Below are positions 9,728-20,198 of a DNA stretch of 64,000 bases, piece by piece. The notes under the pieces were generated by a model. That model worked only from the letters and a program-made list of their open reading frames with translations, was not told the DNA's origin and searched no databases. The stretch is from assembly GCA_018806915.1 (NCBI GenBank), contig JAGKQI010000049.1, positions 1,240,001 to 1,304,000 of the forward strand. The letters are read 5' to 3'. Source of the stretch: Phytophthora colocasiae (lineage: Eukaryota > Oomycota > Peronosporomycetes > Peronosporales > Peronosporaceae). Positions within the stretch are counted from its first letter, which is position 1; each line of letters begins with the position of its first letter. The position numbers and the translations under genes are program-made.

Positions 9728-10652
9728 GTATTAAGAGTATAGTCACATTGTAAAGATTTACGCTGGGATGGGCTCAGGGCCTGAGGCTGTAGGCTTTCGC
9801 TGATTATTCACTCCATAATAATTAAGTTTGAGCTCCCTCTGCGCGCCAGCCACTCAACCGCGAAAGTTGCTACATATGTTGCGTTCGTAGCGGAGGCGCG
9901 CATGTGGCGAGCGCACCACCGCGATTGAATCTTAACCTAACAAAGTTCCCCAGTTCGGGCGAGACGCGCAAACCGACAAGATAGACTGGCTTTCAAGGAG
10001 TCACACATCGGATTGGAACATTTCTAGGTTCAGCACTGCTGAATCAGCAGCCTCCAAAACTGTTGGCAACAGTTGTTTTGCCTAAGTAGATTCTAATATT
10101 TAGACCAGTAATGCGGAGTTGGCGGGAGCCCATACAATGTATGTATGATACATCCTACGTGATACATGTAAGTCAACTTGATTGCTGCAAATAATCTCCA
10201 GGCCAACGAAAACGTCAGTAGCTACGATACTAATAACTTTACCTTGGTATGAATGCCGTAGGTGTAGTATTTGAGAACTTCTTCATTTCTCAATTTTGAT
10301 CCTTTCGTACGTTTTATTGGGGCCATATCCAGTTCACTTTTACACTGTTTTTCAGCTGTGCTCTACAGTAGAACGAGTTATTACAGTGTCCGCAATATTC
10401 CGCAACTTACTACTACTGTAGTAAGTTATCCACTAATAACAAACTGTACGTCCCAACTAACCAGCGCACAGATTTATGCACACCCCCATCCGAAACAGAA
10501 TCCTAATGTTGATCGTATGTTTGTTGCGGAACTCCGTGTGCATGTACTACTATGACTGTCATACTATATGTACATAATAACAAACTGTACGATTCGTAGC
10601 ACGTACATCCGAGTCATGCGATTTGCTCTTCGCACCAGGCTGCTTGAGCCTC

Positions 10653-10709
10653 AAATTGAGGAATGCTGCTGGTCTTCAAGCCTTGAGGACCAGCAGCATT
10701 CCTCAATTT
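10653..10709. promoter_or_regulatory. Palindromic core promoter of effector copy A
   Basis: A 28-bp arm pair with one mismatch and a 1-nt centre (at 10681). The right arm holds CATTCCTCAATTT (10697-10709), which matches all 13 positions of the oomycete Inr+FPR core CATTYYNCAWTTT, 41 bp before the ATG. The left arm holds the same motif on the minus strand, so start-site motifs point in both directions. Confidence 0.75.
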
Positions 10710-10750
10710 CCTTCTAAACCTCAGCTACATCCACCCAAGACCACCATACC

Positions 10751-11245
10751 ATGCGTGTGAATTACGTTCTACTCGCGGCTGCAGTTGTTCTCGTCGGAGC
10801 AATTGATGCTTCGGTTGCTACTGCCGACACTGTTGCTAAGCTTGGCGTGGAGAGTCCGGCGTTTGCAGTTGAAAGCGACAACCACCGATCTCTGAGGCTG
10901 GTCAAGGACGATGTTATCGACAGCGAAGAAGACGAAAGCGACGACGACAACGAGGAAGAAGAGAGAGGATTCGGGGATACATATCAGCTTACGAAGTTGG
11001 CAGCAAAGTTCTATGGGAAGTCGTCCGATGAGATTGGTCAGATTATCAAAAATCTGGATGATGACAAGCTCAAACTGATCTTCGACAAGGGCGGATATAT
11101 TATTTCGAAGCACCTCCCCGGTTTCGAAACTGGAATGGATGGCGCTCAGTTTGGCCGTCTGATCAGTCACCTGCCAATGGAAGAACAAGCTCCGCTCTTG
11201 AGTGCTTACTCGAAGTACCTTAGCGCCAAAGGATTGCTGGATTAA
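10751..11245 (+). CDS. Secreted RxLR-EER effector, copy A
   Basis: The protein has 164 residues. A hydrophobic signal peptide spans residues 1-25 (VLLAAAVVLVGA core). RSLR sits at 46-49, followed by an acidic stretch ending in EER at 70-72, the host-translocation layout of Phytophthora effectors. The C-terminal effector domain (~75-164) is helical, starting QLTKLAAKF; I could not place WY motifs with confidence. RxLR proteins are secreted, usually from haustoria, and act inside plant cells, commonly on immunity. The specific target cannot be read from sequence. The start fits the core promoter 41 bp upstream. Copies B, C and D in this window differ at few positions. No intron is present, as is usual for the family. 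Confidence 0.92.
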   Translation: MRVNYVLLAAAVVLVGAIDASVATADTVAKLGVESPAFAVESDNHRSLRLVKDDVIDSEEDESDDDNEEEERGFGDTYQLTKLAAKFYGKSSDEIGQIIKNLDDDKLKLIFDKGGYIISKHLPGFETGMDGAQFGRLISHLPMEEQAPLLSAYSKYLSAKGLLD

Positions 11246-11798
11246 TCAATCCAGAAGCATAGCTTTAAACAATTCTGAAAACAATCACAACTTGATTTCA
11301 CTTCTCAAACTTAACATCGTATCACATTCAAAATCGAATCAAATCAATGTACATACATGTAAAAGCAACGCTACTAGAACGCACAAACTTTTATCAGATG
11401 ACTATCGAACGAGATGACTGGGTAGCTGTGTGTTTTTTTTGCGGCTGGGCGCAAGCAACACTGAGAGAGGCACGAGAAAAGCTATGAAGAAGCTTTTGGA
11501 AAATACTAGTAGTAGTACTAGTAGTCAGGAAGTAAGCGTATTGCTTTTAGAATAAATGATGACCCATATTGTGCTCAATTTGGTTGTAGCTTGATGAAGT
11601 ATTCAATAATGCTTTCTCCAAATTAGGGCTGCCTTTCCGGCTGAAGAAGAACACGTTTATAGTTATCTTACATGAGTTAAACCAACTGCATCTGAAGGAG
11701 CCCCAAGCCGGGATTCACGATACATTATCGGAGTATGTATCGCTACGACGCTGTTTTCTCCCGGTTGTCCATGATATGATACTCCGAATGGTTTTTGG

Positions 11799-12250
11799 AG
11801 ATCTCATACTTGGCTCGAGGCTCGAGGTTATGTTTCTTGAAAACACTGAACCCTACTGTCTATCAATGCATTCGAAAATCATGCACAGCGATTGTTTAGG
11901 AGGTCATGCATTTACGTTAGAAACTAACTATACATCATGCACAGCGATTGAGACAGTTGAACACTGTTTTTATCGTGTTCAGCGCAAGAAGAGATTTGTC
12001 GATCGCTTTGGGCTCCATGGAGCGAAATTTTCTCGGTGGCATTAGATCGGCGGCTACTATTCACGAAACCGAGCGATCTTAAGCTGGAATGGAGACAGAG
12101 GCACAAGACTCTCCTCGTTCTTTAACAGGTTCATACTGCAATTGCTTTCCACGCATCCGAAATGATATACACTTTCGTGAAACACGAGTAGAGAGACCAA
12201 GCACACAAGCGGTACTAGAAGAAAATGAGTTGATTAACTAGTTAGCAGAT
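11799..12250 (+). pseudogene. LINE-type retrotransposon 3' fragment (zf-RVT region)
   Basis: The frame from 11776 to 12045 contains CTAIETVEHCFYRV followed by a Trp, resembling the Cys/His zf-RVT motif after LINE reverse transcriptases. After the stop, similarity to the 44466-44830 fragment continues (GACAGAGGCACAAGACTCTC near 12095). It is riddled with stops. Confidence 0.5.
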
Positions 12251-12599
12251 TTCTCGTCTGTGTGATTCAATCTCAAGATTCTAAAACTACACTAAACCAA
12301 CAGAATTCAAATGTTGTTTGCCCTTTCTGGGATTATATCCGCTGTTAATTCAAACCCCAGTTTTCGGGTTAGCGTCTCCAGAGTAGATCGATCACAATCA
12401 AGTTCAACCGCGTGATGGTAAATAAATTGGCTTGAAGGAATTTGCAGGTTGGTGATATTTGGCGTTTGAGATATTATAATAATGTTTGATGGAAGTAAAT
12501 GTCGTTCCGAAGTCTCCAAACCTTATGAAAAACAAAAGCTGTTTAAGCTTTCCACAATATAAAAAATACTTTTTGGTTTCTCCCCAGGTGCTTTGAGTA

Positions 12600-13030
12600 T
12601 CACGAGGCTGCGGAAAAAGCAACAATCGCAAAGTCAATGACGACCGATGGAGTCCATATCTGGCGCCATGTTGAAGCCACCGTTGAACATGCAAAAAATA
12701 CAATGCTCAACTGTTTCAATCGAGTGGCAGCTTGAACGCACACATTCTTGCATTGTCGGGTTAAGTGATTTCGGGAAATATAATCGTGAGTCCACAATCA
12801 AGTCTCCGAAATACAATCGCAGCATCCAGACAAGCGGTACTAGGCTCCTTACGCAGGCATTGTCAATTCATCTACTCTCCTGCAGAGGAGATTGGAGTTG
12901 ATGAGGCCGTAGTCGTCCTCTTGAACATTGAATTTGGATTCCTCGCACGCAATGACGAATTGGTCAAGTGATTTCCAGTTTTGATATCTTAAGTTTTAGT
13001 TAGCAAAACGAGAAGTCTGATAACTGTTAA
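12600..13030. pseudogene. Rearranged LINE fragments on both strands
   Basis: On the minus strand (12825-12634) a second zf-RVT-like motif is visible (CHSIETVEHCIF). On the plus strand, ~12825-12930 matches the reverse of 44590-44690. The bases near 12980-13030 (TTTTGATATCTTAAG.., GCAAAACGAGAAGTC) are an unoccupied version of the site into which the 39.7-44.4 kb DNA transposon inserted. Between 12250 and 12600 I see no gene. Confidence 0.5.
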
Positions 13031-13072
13031 TCAACTAAATTCTCCTTCTTCACTTTGGTTAAATGCCTGCAG

Positions 13073-13132
13073 GAGCATGGAGAACAATAATATCAACACT
13101 TTTGAAGTAACTTTTCAAGATTTGGAATACCT
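13073..13132 (+). pseudogene. Orphan LRR exon copied from the receptor-kinase gene
   Basis: The 60 bp is nearly identical to exon 4 of the split receptor kinase (53189-53248, opposite strand) and has exactly the same length. A CTGCAG acceptor precedes it and a GTACG donor follows. It encodes part of one leucine-rich repeat (ENNNINTF). It ends 16 bp before the stop codon of effector copy B. No other exon of the gene is nearby. Confidence 0.75.
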
Positions 13133-13148
13133 GTACGAACAATAGTTG

Positions 13149-13640
13149 TTACAGCAATTCTTTGACGCTAAGGTACTTCGAGTAAGCACTCAAGAGCGGA
13201 GCTTGTCGTTCCATTGGCAGGTGGCTGATCAGATTGCCAAATTGAGCGCCATCCATTCCAGTTTCGAAACCGGGGAGGTGCTTCGAAATAAGATATCCGC
13301 CCTTGTCGAAGATCAGTTTGAGCTTGTCATCATCCAGATTTTTGATAAGCTGACCAATCTCATCGGACGACTTCCCATAGAACTTTGCTGCCAACTTCGT
13401 AAGCTGATATGTATCCCCGAATCCTCTCTCTTCTTCCTCGTTGTCGTCGTCGCTTTCGTCTTCTTCGCTGTCGATAACATCGTCCTTGACCAGCCTCAGA
13501 GATCGGTGGTTGTCGTTTTCAACTGCAAACGCCGGACTCTCCACGCCAAGCTTGGCAACAGTGTCGGCAGTAGCAACGGAAGCATCAATTGCTCCGACGA
13601 GAACAACTGCAGCCGCGAGTAGAACGTAATTCACACGCAT
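13149..13640 (-). CDS. Secreted RxLR-EER effector, copy B
   Basis: 163 residues, nearly identical to copy A, with the same signal peptide, RSLR at 46-49 and an acidic run ending in EER. The C-terminus differs (ends VKELL instead of AKGLLD), because homology to the other copies stops at the stop codon. The frame stays open 33 codons further upstream to 13739. I choose the ATG at 13640 because the core promoter at 13690-13702 lies inside that extension and only this start gives a signal peptide. Its 5' and 3' flanks are unrelated to copies A, C and D, so B may be closest to the donor locus. Confidence 0.9.
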   Translation of the reverse strand: MRVNYVLLAAAVVLVGAIDASVATADTVAKLGVESPAFAVENDNHRSLRLVKDDVIDSEEDESDDDNEEEERGFGDTYQLTKLAAKFYGKSSDEIGQLIKNLDDDKLKLIFDKGGYLISKHLPGFETGMDGAQFGNLISHLPMERQAPLLSAYSKYLSVKELL

Positions 13641-13689
13641 GGTATGGTGGTCTTGGGTGGATGTAGCTGAGGTTTGATGCTTGAGAAGG

Positions 13690-13702
13690 AAATTGAGGAA
13701 TG
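13690..13702 (-). promoter_or_regulatory. Single oomycete core promoter of effector copy B
   Basis: On the minus strand CATTCCTCAATTT matches the Inr+FPR core at every position, 49 bp before the ATG at 13640. Unlike copies A, C and D there is no mirrored arm: upstream of it the sequence is unrelated (13703-13740). Confidence 0.75.
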
Positions 13703-13740
13703 GCTGCTGTGAAGACTCTTCTCTGAAGAGCAGACCCATG

Positions 13741-14068
13741 ACAACCTTACGAATAGCTTACAGTGTTTCCAGCGCAATCGATGACAGAAAATATACACGC
13801 ACGGTACAAGTGCTTATATTGTAGAGAGTACCTATTACCACAAACATGAGTTGGCTTGACTTTGTGTACGTAGATCACTTTTCGCGCTTTGTATTTTAGA
13901 TGAGGAGGGGGTGATGATCACTTTGCTAAGCCAGGCGAAACGATGCCAAGGGTTTAAGACTCGGGTGTGGAGCTCGCCGACTTAACCCCCTCTACCCAGC
14001 ATGGTTACCTCTACCTTGACTTAGGGTCCTGTTCCCCTACCATCTTTTTGTTGGTTACGCCGACACCG
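13741..14068. other. Upstream region unique to effector copy B
   Basis: Not shared with the other effector units. Presumed 5' regulatory region of copy B; no gene recognised. Confidence 0.4.
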
Positions 14069-14552
14069 CCAAAAACCATTCGGAGTATCATATCATGGAC
14101 AACCGGGAGAAAACAGCGTCGTAGCGATACATACTCCGATAATGTATCGTGAATCCCGGCTTGGGGCTCCTTCAGATGCAGTTGGTTTAGCGACTATAAC
14201 TCATGTAAGATAACTATAAACGTGTTCTTCTTCAGCCGGAAAGGCAGCCCTAATTTGGAGAAAGCATTATTGAATACTTCATCAAGCTACAACCAAATTG
14301 AGCACAATATGGGTCATCATTTATTCTAAAAGCAATACGCTTACTTCCTGACTACTAGTACTACTACTAGTATTTTCCAAAAGCTTCTTCATAGCTTTTC
14401 TCGTGCCTCTCTCAGTGTTGCTTGCGCCCAGCCGCAAAAAAAACACACAGCTACCCAGTCATCTCGTTCGATAGTCATCTGATAAAAGTTTGTGCGTTCT
14501 AGTAGCGTTGCTTTTACATGTATGTACATTGATTTGATTCGATTTTGAATGT
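14069..14552 (-). repeat. Distal 3' flank of effector unit C, separated by the chromovirus
   Basis: Reverse-complement copy of ~11317-11798 downstream of effector A. It continues at 20121 on the other side of the retrotransposon. A few indels distinguish it from the A version (GTTTAGCGACTATAACTC around 14180-14200). Confidence 0.75.
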
Positions 14553-14557
14553 GATAC

Positions 14558-14856
14558 TGTAGCGCAGCCAAAGCATACAGCCAGCCCGTACCAGCTACAG
14601 CTCTGTAACGGAATCAATGTTGACAGCAATTCTTGTAAGATCTGTGTATCGACAACATCGATGACGAGCAGTGACCGTAACGGCAACAATGATGACACTC
14701 ACCGTGTCCAACCGTTGGCCATAATGTCTCCGACACCGGGTAGATGTAGAATAGCACTAGACCTCACTTGTCATTTTACCAAATAGACTTCGGCTACAGT
14801 TCCAGGGAGTTCGCCGACTCCCCTCGAGTGTCTTCAATCCCTGCAGACACACTACA
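14558..14856 (+). repeat. 5' LTR of the 14.6-20.1 kb chromovirus
   Basis: 299 bp, TGTAG..CTACA, identical by eye to the copy at 19822-20120. Confidence 0.93.
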
Positions 14857-14891
14857 AAGATATCTTTAGCAGAGTATCTGCAACCAAGACC

Positions 14892-15503
14892 ATGACTACC
14901 ACGGGCCCAAGCAACAAGACGTCTACCGGAAGTGGCGAATTGAGTGTTCGATCGAGTTCACGATTGAACCCGCGACCTGCCAACGCTGATGGTACTCGTA
15001 CTACGACTCGAAACAATGATAACGTGGTGACTGGTGATGCGTTTGCCTCAACTCCGTTGTTCACGCCACTCCTACCGCCTAAAATCTCGAGCACTTCGCA
15101 TGCTTCGTTAGTGTAATGGCGTAAGGACCGTCGGGACTACGAAGAAACGGCTAGGGCTCGTGCAAAAGACGGTGCCAATGATGTGATTGTGCCTGTCAAG
15201 ACAACGTTTGACCAAGGACTTCTGCGTTTGTGGTGCCGTTTGAGATGGCACATTTCCATCGATGAAGTCACCGATGACCATATCATGGCTGAGGTGGACC
15301 GAATCATCGCAAGTGTAAAAAACAACAACGTTCCGGACATCGACTACGAAATGCGTAATAAACTGCGCATGAACTTGAAAGAGACGGACGTTAGCGAGCG
15401 AGTGATCCAGTACTTCAAGACCTGCCATGACATCATCGAAGACAATGGCTGGGGGATTTTTTTGACGATGATACTGGGAAAAAACAACTCTGTCGCATTT
15501 TGA
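14892..15503 (+). pseudogene. Chromovirus gag, N-terminal part, interrupted
   Basis: Starts at the ATG at 14892 with a Ser/Thr-rich N-terminus. A TAA at 15114-15116 interrupts the frame, which then continues open to 15503. Gag-like sequence carries on in another frame after a run of Gs and Ts near 15453-15465 (FFDDDTGKKQLCR reads into the next feature), pointing to a one-base indel in a homopolymer. Confidence 0.7.
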
Positions 15504-18187
15504 TCGCCTCATTGGAGCCACAAGCTCTACGTGATGATATTGAGAGGACCGTTCGTTTCCAAGCACGCAGAGCGAAGGAAGATGAAGTGGTTCTTCATGA
15601 CTTGATTTTGGAGAAAGCTTTGGAGCATGACAAGGTTTTCCAGAGACAACGACGTGAAAAGCGCGAGCGCGGTGAGGTTGACTCCAAGAGCCAATCCTCA
15701 TCGAGGCCGAACAAGACGGCCAAGAAAGCTTCTTCTGGTAGTAGCGACCGTACCGTCAGCGCGGGACAGCCCGTTAAGAAAACGATGGACCGTCCGAAGA
15801 TGCCGCCAAAGCCCTGCCCACACTGCGAAGGCATGCATTGGCTATCCGAGTGTACCAAAGCTACTGATGATGAAAAGTCGGAAATTCGTCGCACACTACG
15901 TGCTCAGCGTGGAAACGGAAACAAGAAGGACGTCGCCCGTCTCAAGCGTTTACGCGAGTGCATTCCTTCAGAGGAAAAAACTGTGACGCTAAATGACGTT
16001 CTGCAATTGCCGTACTGTGCTGACACTGGTGCCGACCGCACTGCTATCAGTAGGAAGCATGTCATAGAGCTACAGCGACGTGACTCTGCTATCACGGTGG
16101 CCCGTTTGGACACTCCGATTGTGAACATTGCGGTGGCAAAACATGAGATCACTTGCACCGATGCAGTACATCTTCGTGTGCTGTTGAACACGGCAGCCGG
16201 TCCCGTCGCCCTTCACAAGCCAGTAGAGTGCCTAGTGATTGACGATGATGAACCTGAGTTCATAATGGGCCAGGACCTGTTGAAAGCTTTGGGGATCGAC
16301 ATTGATCGACAGCTGGAGCAATTGGCAGAACGAACAGAAGATACGGAAGGAGATTCCGATGATTTCGACAACGAATTAGTTGAAGCAGACTCAAGTATCT
16401 CTGACACAGATTTGAGAGCTGCAATTGAGAAGATGGTGCAAACAGCTTTGGGGAATGGTTTCCCTCGTCATTTAGAGTCGAAACTTCGCGCTATTGTATT
16501 GAAGCATGACGTGTGGCGTTTGACATTGGGAAATGATCCGCCTGCGAAGGTCGACCCGCTAGAAATAAAGCTGAAGGAAGGTGCGAGGTCGATTAAGTGC
16601 AAACCGAGACAGTATCCACCTGCTGTTCGCAAGTATCTCCGCGAATTTAACGCACAGTTGGTGAAGCTTGGATGGGTATATGAAAACCCAAACAGTCGCT
16701 GGGCGAGCCCAGTGCTCCCAGTTCGCAAAGCTGGCATGAATGTGGATGAATACCGCCAGACATGTGACTACCGGTTAGTGAATGACCTCATAGAAGCACT
16801 GATCAGTACCATGCCGCACATGCGGACTCTATTGGAGTGTACGAAAGGCAATAATCACTACGGTTTGTTCGACATGCTGAAAGGGTTCTGGCAGCTTCCA
16901 TTGCACATCCTGAGCCAAGAGTTGATGTCCTACATCACCGACTCGAAGATATACACGCCAAGGCGGGTACCTCAAGGATGTTGCGACGCTGCCGTTCATT
17001 TTCAGCAGGTGATGGAGAAGTGTTTCGAGCCACTACTTTATGAGTTTATTGTCGTCTGGATCGACGATCTATTGTTGTTCGCCGACGACGTAGACACCTA
17101 TGTGACGAAGCTTGAGTGTTTTCTTGACCTCGTCGCCAAGTATGGATTTAAGCTCAGTGCAAAGAAGTCCAGTTTGTATCAGCAGACGGTCAAGTGGTGT
17201 GGTCGTGTCATTTCTTCTGCCGGTATTGCCCATGACCCAGAGCGGATAGATACACTCCGTTCGATGCCATACCCGACCACTGCTGGTCAATTACAGCAGT
17301 TCCTTTGTGCCTCAAACTGGATGAGGGAATCTATCGTGGACTATGCACGTGCGGTAGATCCGCTGCAACAGCGACTTGATGAACTACTGAGTAATGGTAA
17401 ACGCACAAAGCGCGTCGCATCTGGCATTTCGGTTGAGCTGTCGGCTGAAGAGAAGGCTGCGTACGACCATGCCAAGGAGTTGATAGCTACTTCTGCTACG
17501 TTGGCGTTACCAGATGACGAGGCAACGACTTGTGTGTTTACCGATGCGTCAGATACCGGATTCGCGGTCGTTGTCACCCAGGTGCGAGACTTCGATGCTA
17601 AGACCGACGTGACTACTCAACAACACAAATTGTTGACATGTCTGAGCGGGACTTTCCGTGGCGCGCAGCTAAACTGGACAGTGATTGAGAAGGAAGCTTA
17701 TCCAATAGTGGTGGCATGCGATAAGTTGGACTACCTACTGTTGCGTGCACGTCCGTTCCGACTATTCTGCGACCATCGTAACTTGATTCACGTTTTCGCG
17801 CCGCACACCAGCGTCAAGAAGCACATTCGAGGAAAGCTGTTGCGGTGGGCGTTAAAGCTAATGTCGAACCGGTATGTGATCGAGCACGTCGACGGAACTT
17901 CCAACGTTTGGGCGGATATGCTGTCGAGGTGGGCTGGTCAACCAAGAACTGCAGTGCGGTTGAAGCGTTTTACTCGGAGTTTGGAAAATCTAAGAAAGCA
18001 GCTACGAAGCCAAGAGTTTCAAACATTCTACGTCCACTCGACGATGAAGGATTCGTTTGGCCCTCGATGGAGGAGATCGTGGCAGCACAGCGTAAGCACC
18101 AAGCGCCACTTGGAGCCACCAAAGGACCTGACAATGCTCTGCGACTTAACAGTCGCCTGTGGATTCCAAAAGCGTGTGTGGATTTGA
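15500..18187 (+). pseudogene. Chromovirus gag C-terminus, protease, reverse transcriptase, RNase H
   Basis: 895-codon frame. A zinc-knuckle-like motif CPHCEGMHWLSEC sits at residues ~106-118, with one residue fewer than usual between Cys2 and His. The aspartic protease site ADTGAD is near 174-179. The RT catalytic motif VVWIDDLLLF is near 519 (W replaces the usual Y/F before DD). RNase H starts CVFTDASD near 678. The frame loses homology at ~17950-18000, where integrase continues in another frame, so Gag-Pol is not one protein here. Nothing indicates a programmed shift at that site. Confidence 0.88.
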
Positions 18188-19509
18188 CTCGAAGGCTCTG
18201 TGTAATCGCACACTGCGGTGCACAAGGACATCGAGGCGAACAAGCAATGGTGAACCATCTACGTGGTTTGTTTCATATCGCCGACATCCATCGCGTCGTA
18301 CACGCTTTCGTTTCAGGCTGCCTACTGTGCCCGCATGTGAAAGGCGGTCGAATTGTCCGACGTCCGTGGGGTGAGACCATTGAGTGTGACGAGCGAAACG
18401 GCGTTCTCCATTGGGATTTTCTATTCGTGGGCGAATCTTTCGGCGATGACAAATATCTTCTAGTCTTGAAAGACCACGCCACGCATTTCTGCGAGCTTGT
18501 TGTCTGTGACACCGCCGACAGCGCTGTGGCGACGTCCGCTATCCTCGACTGGCATAGTCGTTTTGGTGTACCTCCTATCTGGGTCAGTGACAACGGCACT
18601 CACTTCAAGAACGAGGTGGTCGCTGAACTTTCGCGGCGACTCAAAAGTCACCAGAATTTTACTATTGCCTATAGCCCGTGGATCAATGGGTCGATCGAAC
18701 GCGTCAACCGCGACATCCTCCAAGTTCTCCGGGCTATGATCCTCGACTACAAGATCTCTACCAAGGACTGGGTATATTTGATTCCGCTGGTTCAATCTAG
18801 CATCAACCACACTGCCGTGTCATCTCTCGGTAACAAGGCTACTACCGAGCTTTTCACCGGTTTGCCGTGCCCGTCACCCCTCTCTGAGTTCTACGACGCC
18901 AGCCAGAAGAAGTTAATCAAAGTCCCAACGACCACAGAGGCTATCGCTACGCACTTGGCTACATTGCGTGACAGCCTACGGGCAATGCATCGACCCGTAG
19001 CTGACCAACGGCTAAAACAGCGCCTCCTGAACCAGAAGAGAGATCGTGGCGAGACTACCGTCAACTTTGACGTGGGGGACTACGTCCTCCGCTCTCGTGT
19101 GGATGAGAAAAAAGGTAGCAAGCTGCTGGTTACCTGGCAAGGGCCCTACAAAGTGGTCCGTGCGGACTCCCACTCCTTTCGAGTACGACATCTAGTCTCG
19201 GGAGACGAACTAGATGTCCACCCGTCTCGTCTAAAGTTCTACACAGACAGTAGTCTGGATGTGAATGAGGAGATCCTCGAGCATGTAGCCGCCCAAGGCG
19301 TCATACTGGCCATTTCAACGCTGAAAAAGCATCGGTGGAACACATCTATCAAAGATTATGAAGTTCTTGTAGGCTGGAAAGGCCTAGAGTCTGTAGAAGA
19401 TTCGTGGGAACCCCTGACTTCCCTAGCCAAAGAAGTCAAGGTTTTGCTAGATCAGTACATCCAAAAACAAGATGCGAAGGTACGAAAGTACTGGAAGAAT
19501 CTCCAGTAA
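17845..19509 (+). pseudogene. Chromovirus integrase with C-terminal chromodomain
   Basis: The true integrase sequence starts around 17,990, within a 554-codon frame. An HHCC zinc-binding region (HRGEQAMVNH.., GCLLCPH) is followed by the DDE core: D in HWDFLFVGE, D in VSDNGTHFK, E in NGSIERVNRD. The last ~70 residues form a chromodomain (YEVLVGWKGLESVEDSWEP), the feature that defines chromoviruses and steers insertion to modified histones. Catalytic residues are intact, but it is out of frame with the upstream pol. Confidence 0.88.
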
Positions 19510-19821
19510 AATTTTCAATCCAAAAACTTCAGTAGTTTTTCCAAAATATTGAATTTTCTAGTATGCACAATGCATATTTGCTACCATGTAGCCAACGTAT
19601 GTGCAAGTATAATGCACCAACTCCCAGTCCAATCCGTGCATTATTGACCACAAAACAATTAGTCATAATCAACTTCAATACGTTGCACCTGTAACACTTG
19701 TTACATAGTCAGGCACATGGGTACATGGACTATCACTCACACATGAGTGTCATAAAAATGCAAACTTTCTATAGTCGTGTTATTCCACATAGCTCTAGCT
19801 GGACCAGGCTTGGAGGGGCAG

Positions 19822-20120
19822 TGTAGCGCAGCCAAAGCATACAGCCAGCCCGTACCAGCTACAGCTCTGTAACGGAATCAATGTTGACAGCAATTCTTGT
19901 AAGATCTGTGTATCGACAACATCGATGACGAGCAGTGACCGTAACGGCAACAATGATGACACTCACCGTGTCCAACCGTTGGCCATAATGTCTCCGACAC
20001 CGGGTAGATGTAGAATAGCACTAGACCTCACTTGTCATTTTACCAAATAGACTTCGGCTACAGTTCCAGGGAGTTCGCCGACTCCCCTCGAGTGTCTTCA
20101 ATCCCTGCAGACACACTACA
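19822..20120 (+). repeat. 3' LTR of the 14.6-20.1 kb chromovirus
   Basis: 299 bp, preceded directly by the polypurine tract and followed by the GATAC duplication, then by the 3' flank of effector C. Transcription leaving this LTR would run antisense into effector C. Confidence 0.93.
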
Positions 20121-20198
20121 GATACGATGTTAAGTTTGAGAAGTGAAATCAAGTTGTGATTGTTTTCAGAATTGTTTAAAGCTATGCTTCTGGATTGA

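Larger units (their letters stand above)
9168..11798 (+). repeat. Segmental duplication unit A carrying an RxLR effector
   Basis: This stretch is shared, in rearranged form, with 14069-14552 plus 20121-22000 (unit C, inverted) and with 61640-64000 (unit D). The segment around 9168-9322 plus 9728-9945 is inverted relative to the effector when compared with C and D, which are collinear with each other. Unit A also holds a solo LTR (9323-9727) absent from the other two. Its right end (GGTTTTTGG at 11790-11798) coincides with the edge of unit C. Confidence 0.75.
14558..20120 (+). mobile_element. Ty3/gypsy chromovirus, full length, in the 3' flank of effector C
   Basis: 5,563 bp bounded by two 299-bp LTRs that look identical by eye (TGTAG..CTACA). 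The target duplication is GATAC (14553-14557 and 20121-20125). The uninterrupted target is visible downstream of effector A near 11320. A purine-rich tract (GGCTTGGAGGGGCAG, 19807-19821) abuts the 3' LTR. Gag-pol order is gag, zinc knuckle, protease, RT, RNase H, integrase, chromodomain. Identical LTRs imply recent insertion, yet the frame is interrupted at least three times. Confidence 0.93.

Noticed and set aside
10769..11188. 139-codon antisense frame opposite each RxLR copy
   Set aside because: It appears in all copies simply because they are near-identical; it has no domain and the sense frame carries the effector signatures.
13641..13739. 33-codon N-terminal extension of effector B
   Set aside because: The core promoter (13690-13702) lies within it, and the extension would bury the signal peptide.
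15440..15503. Programmed -1 frameshift in chromovirus gag at a T-run
   Set aside because: The position is in the middle of gag rather than at the gag-pol border and other breaks exist, so a mutation or consensus error is more likely.
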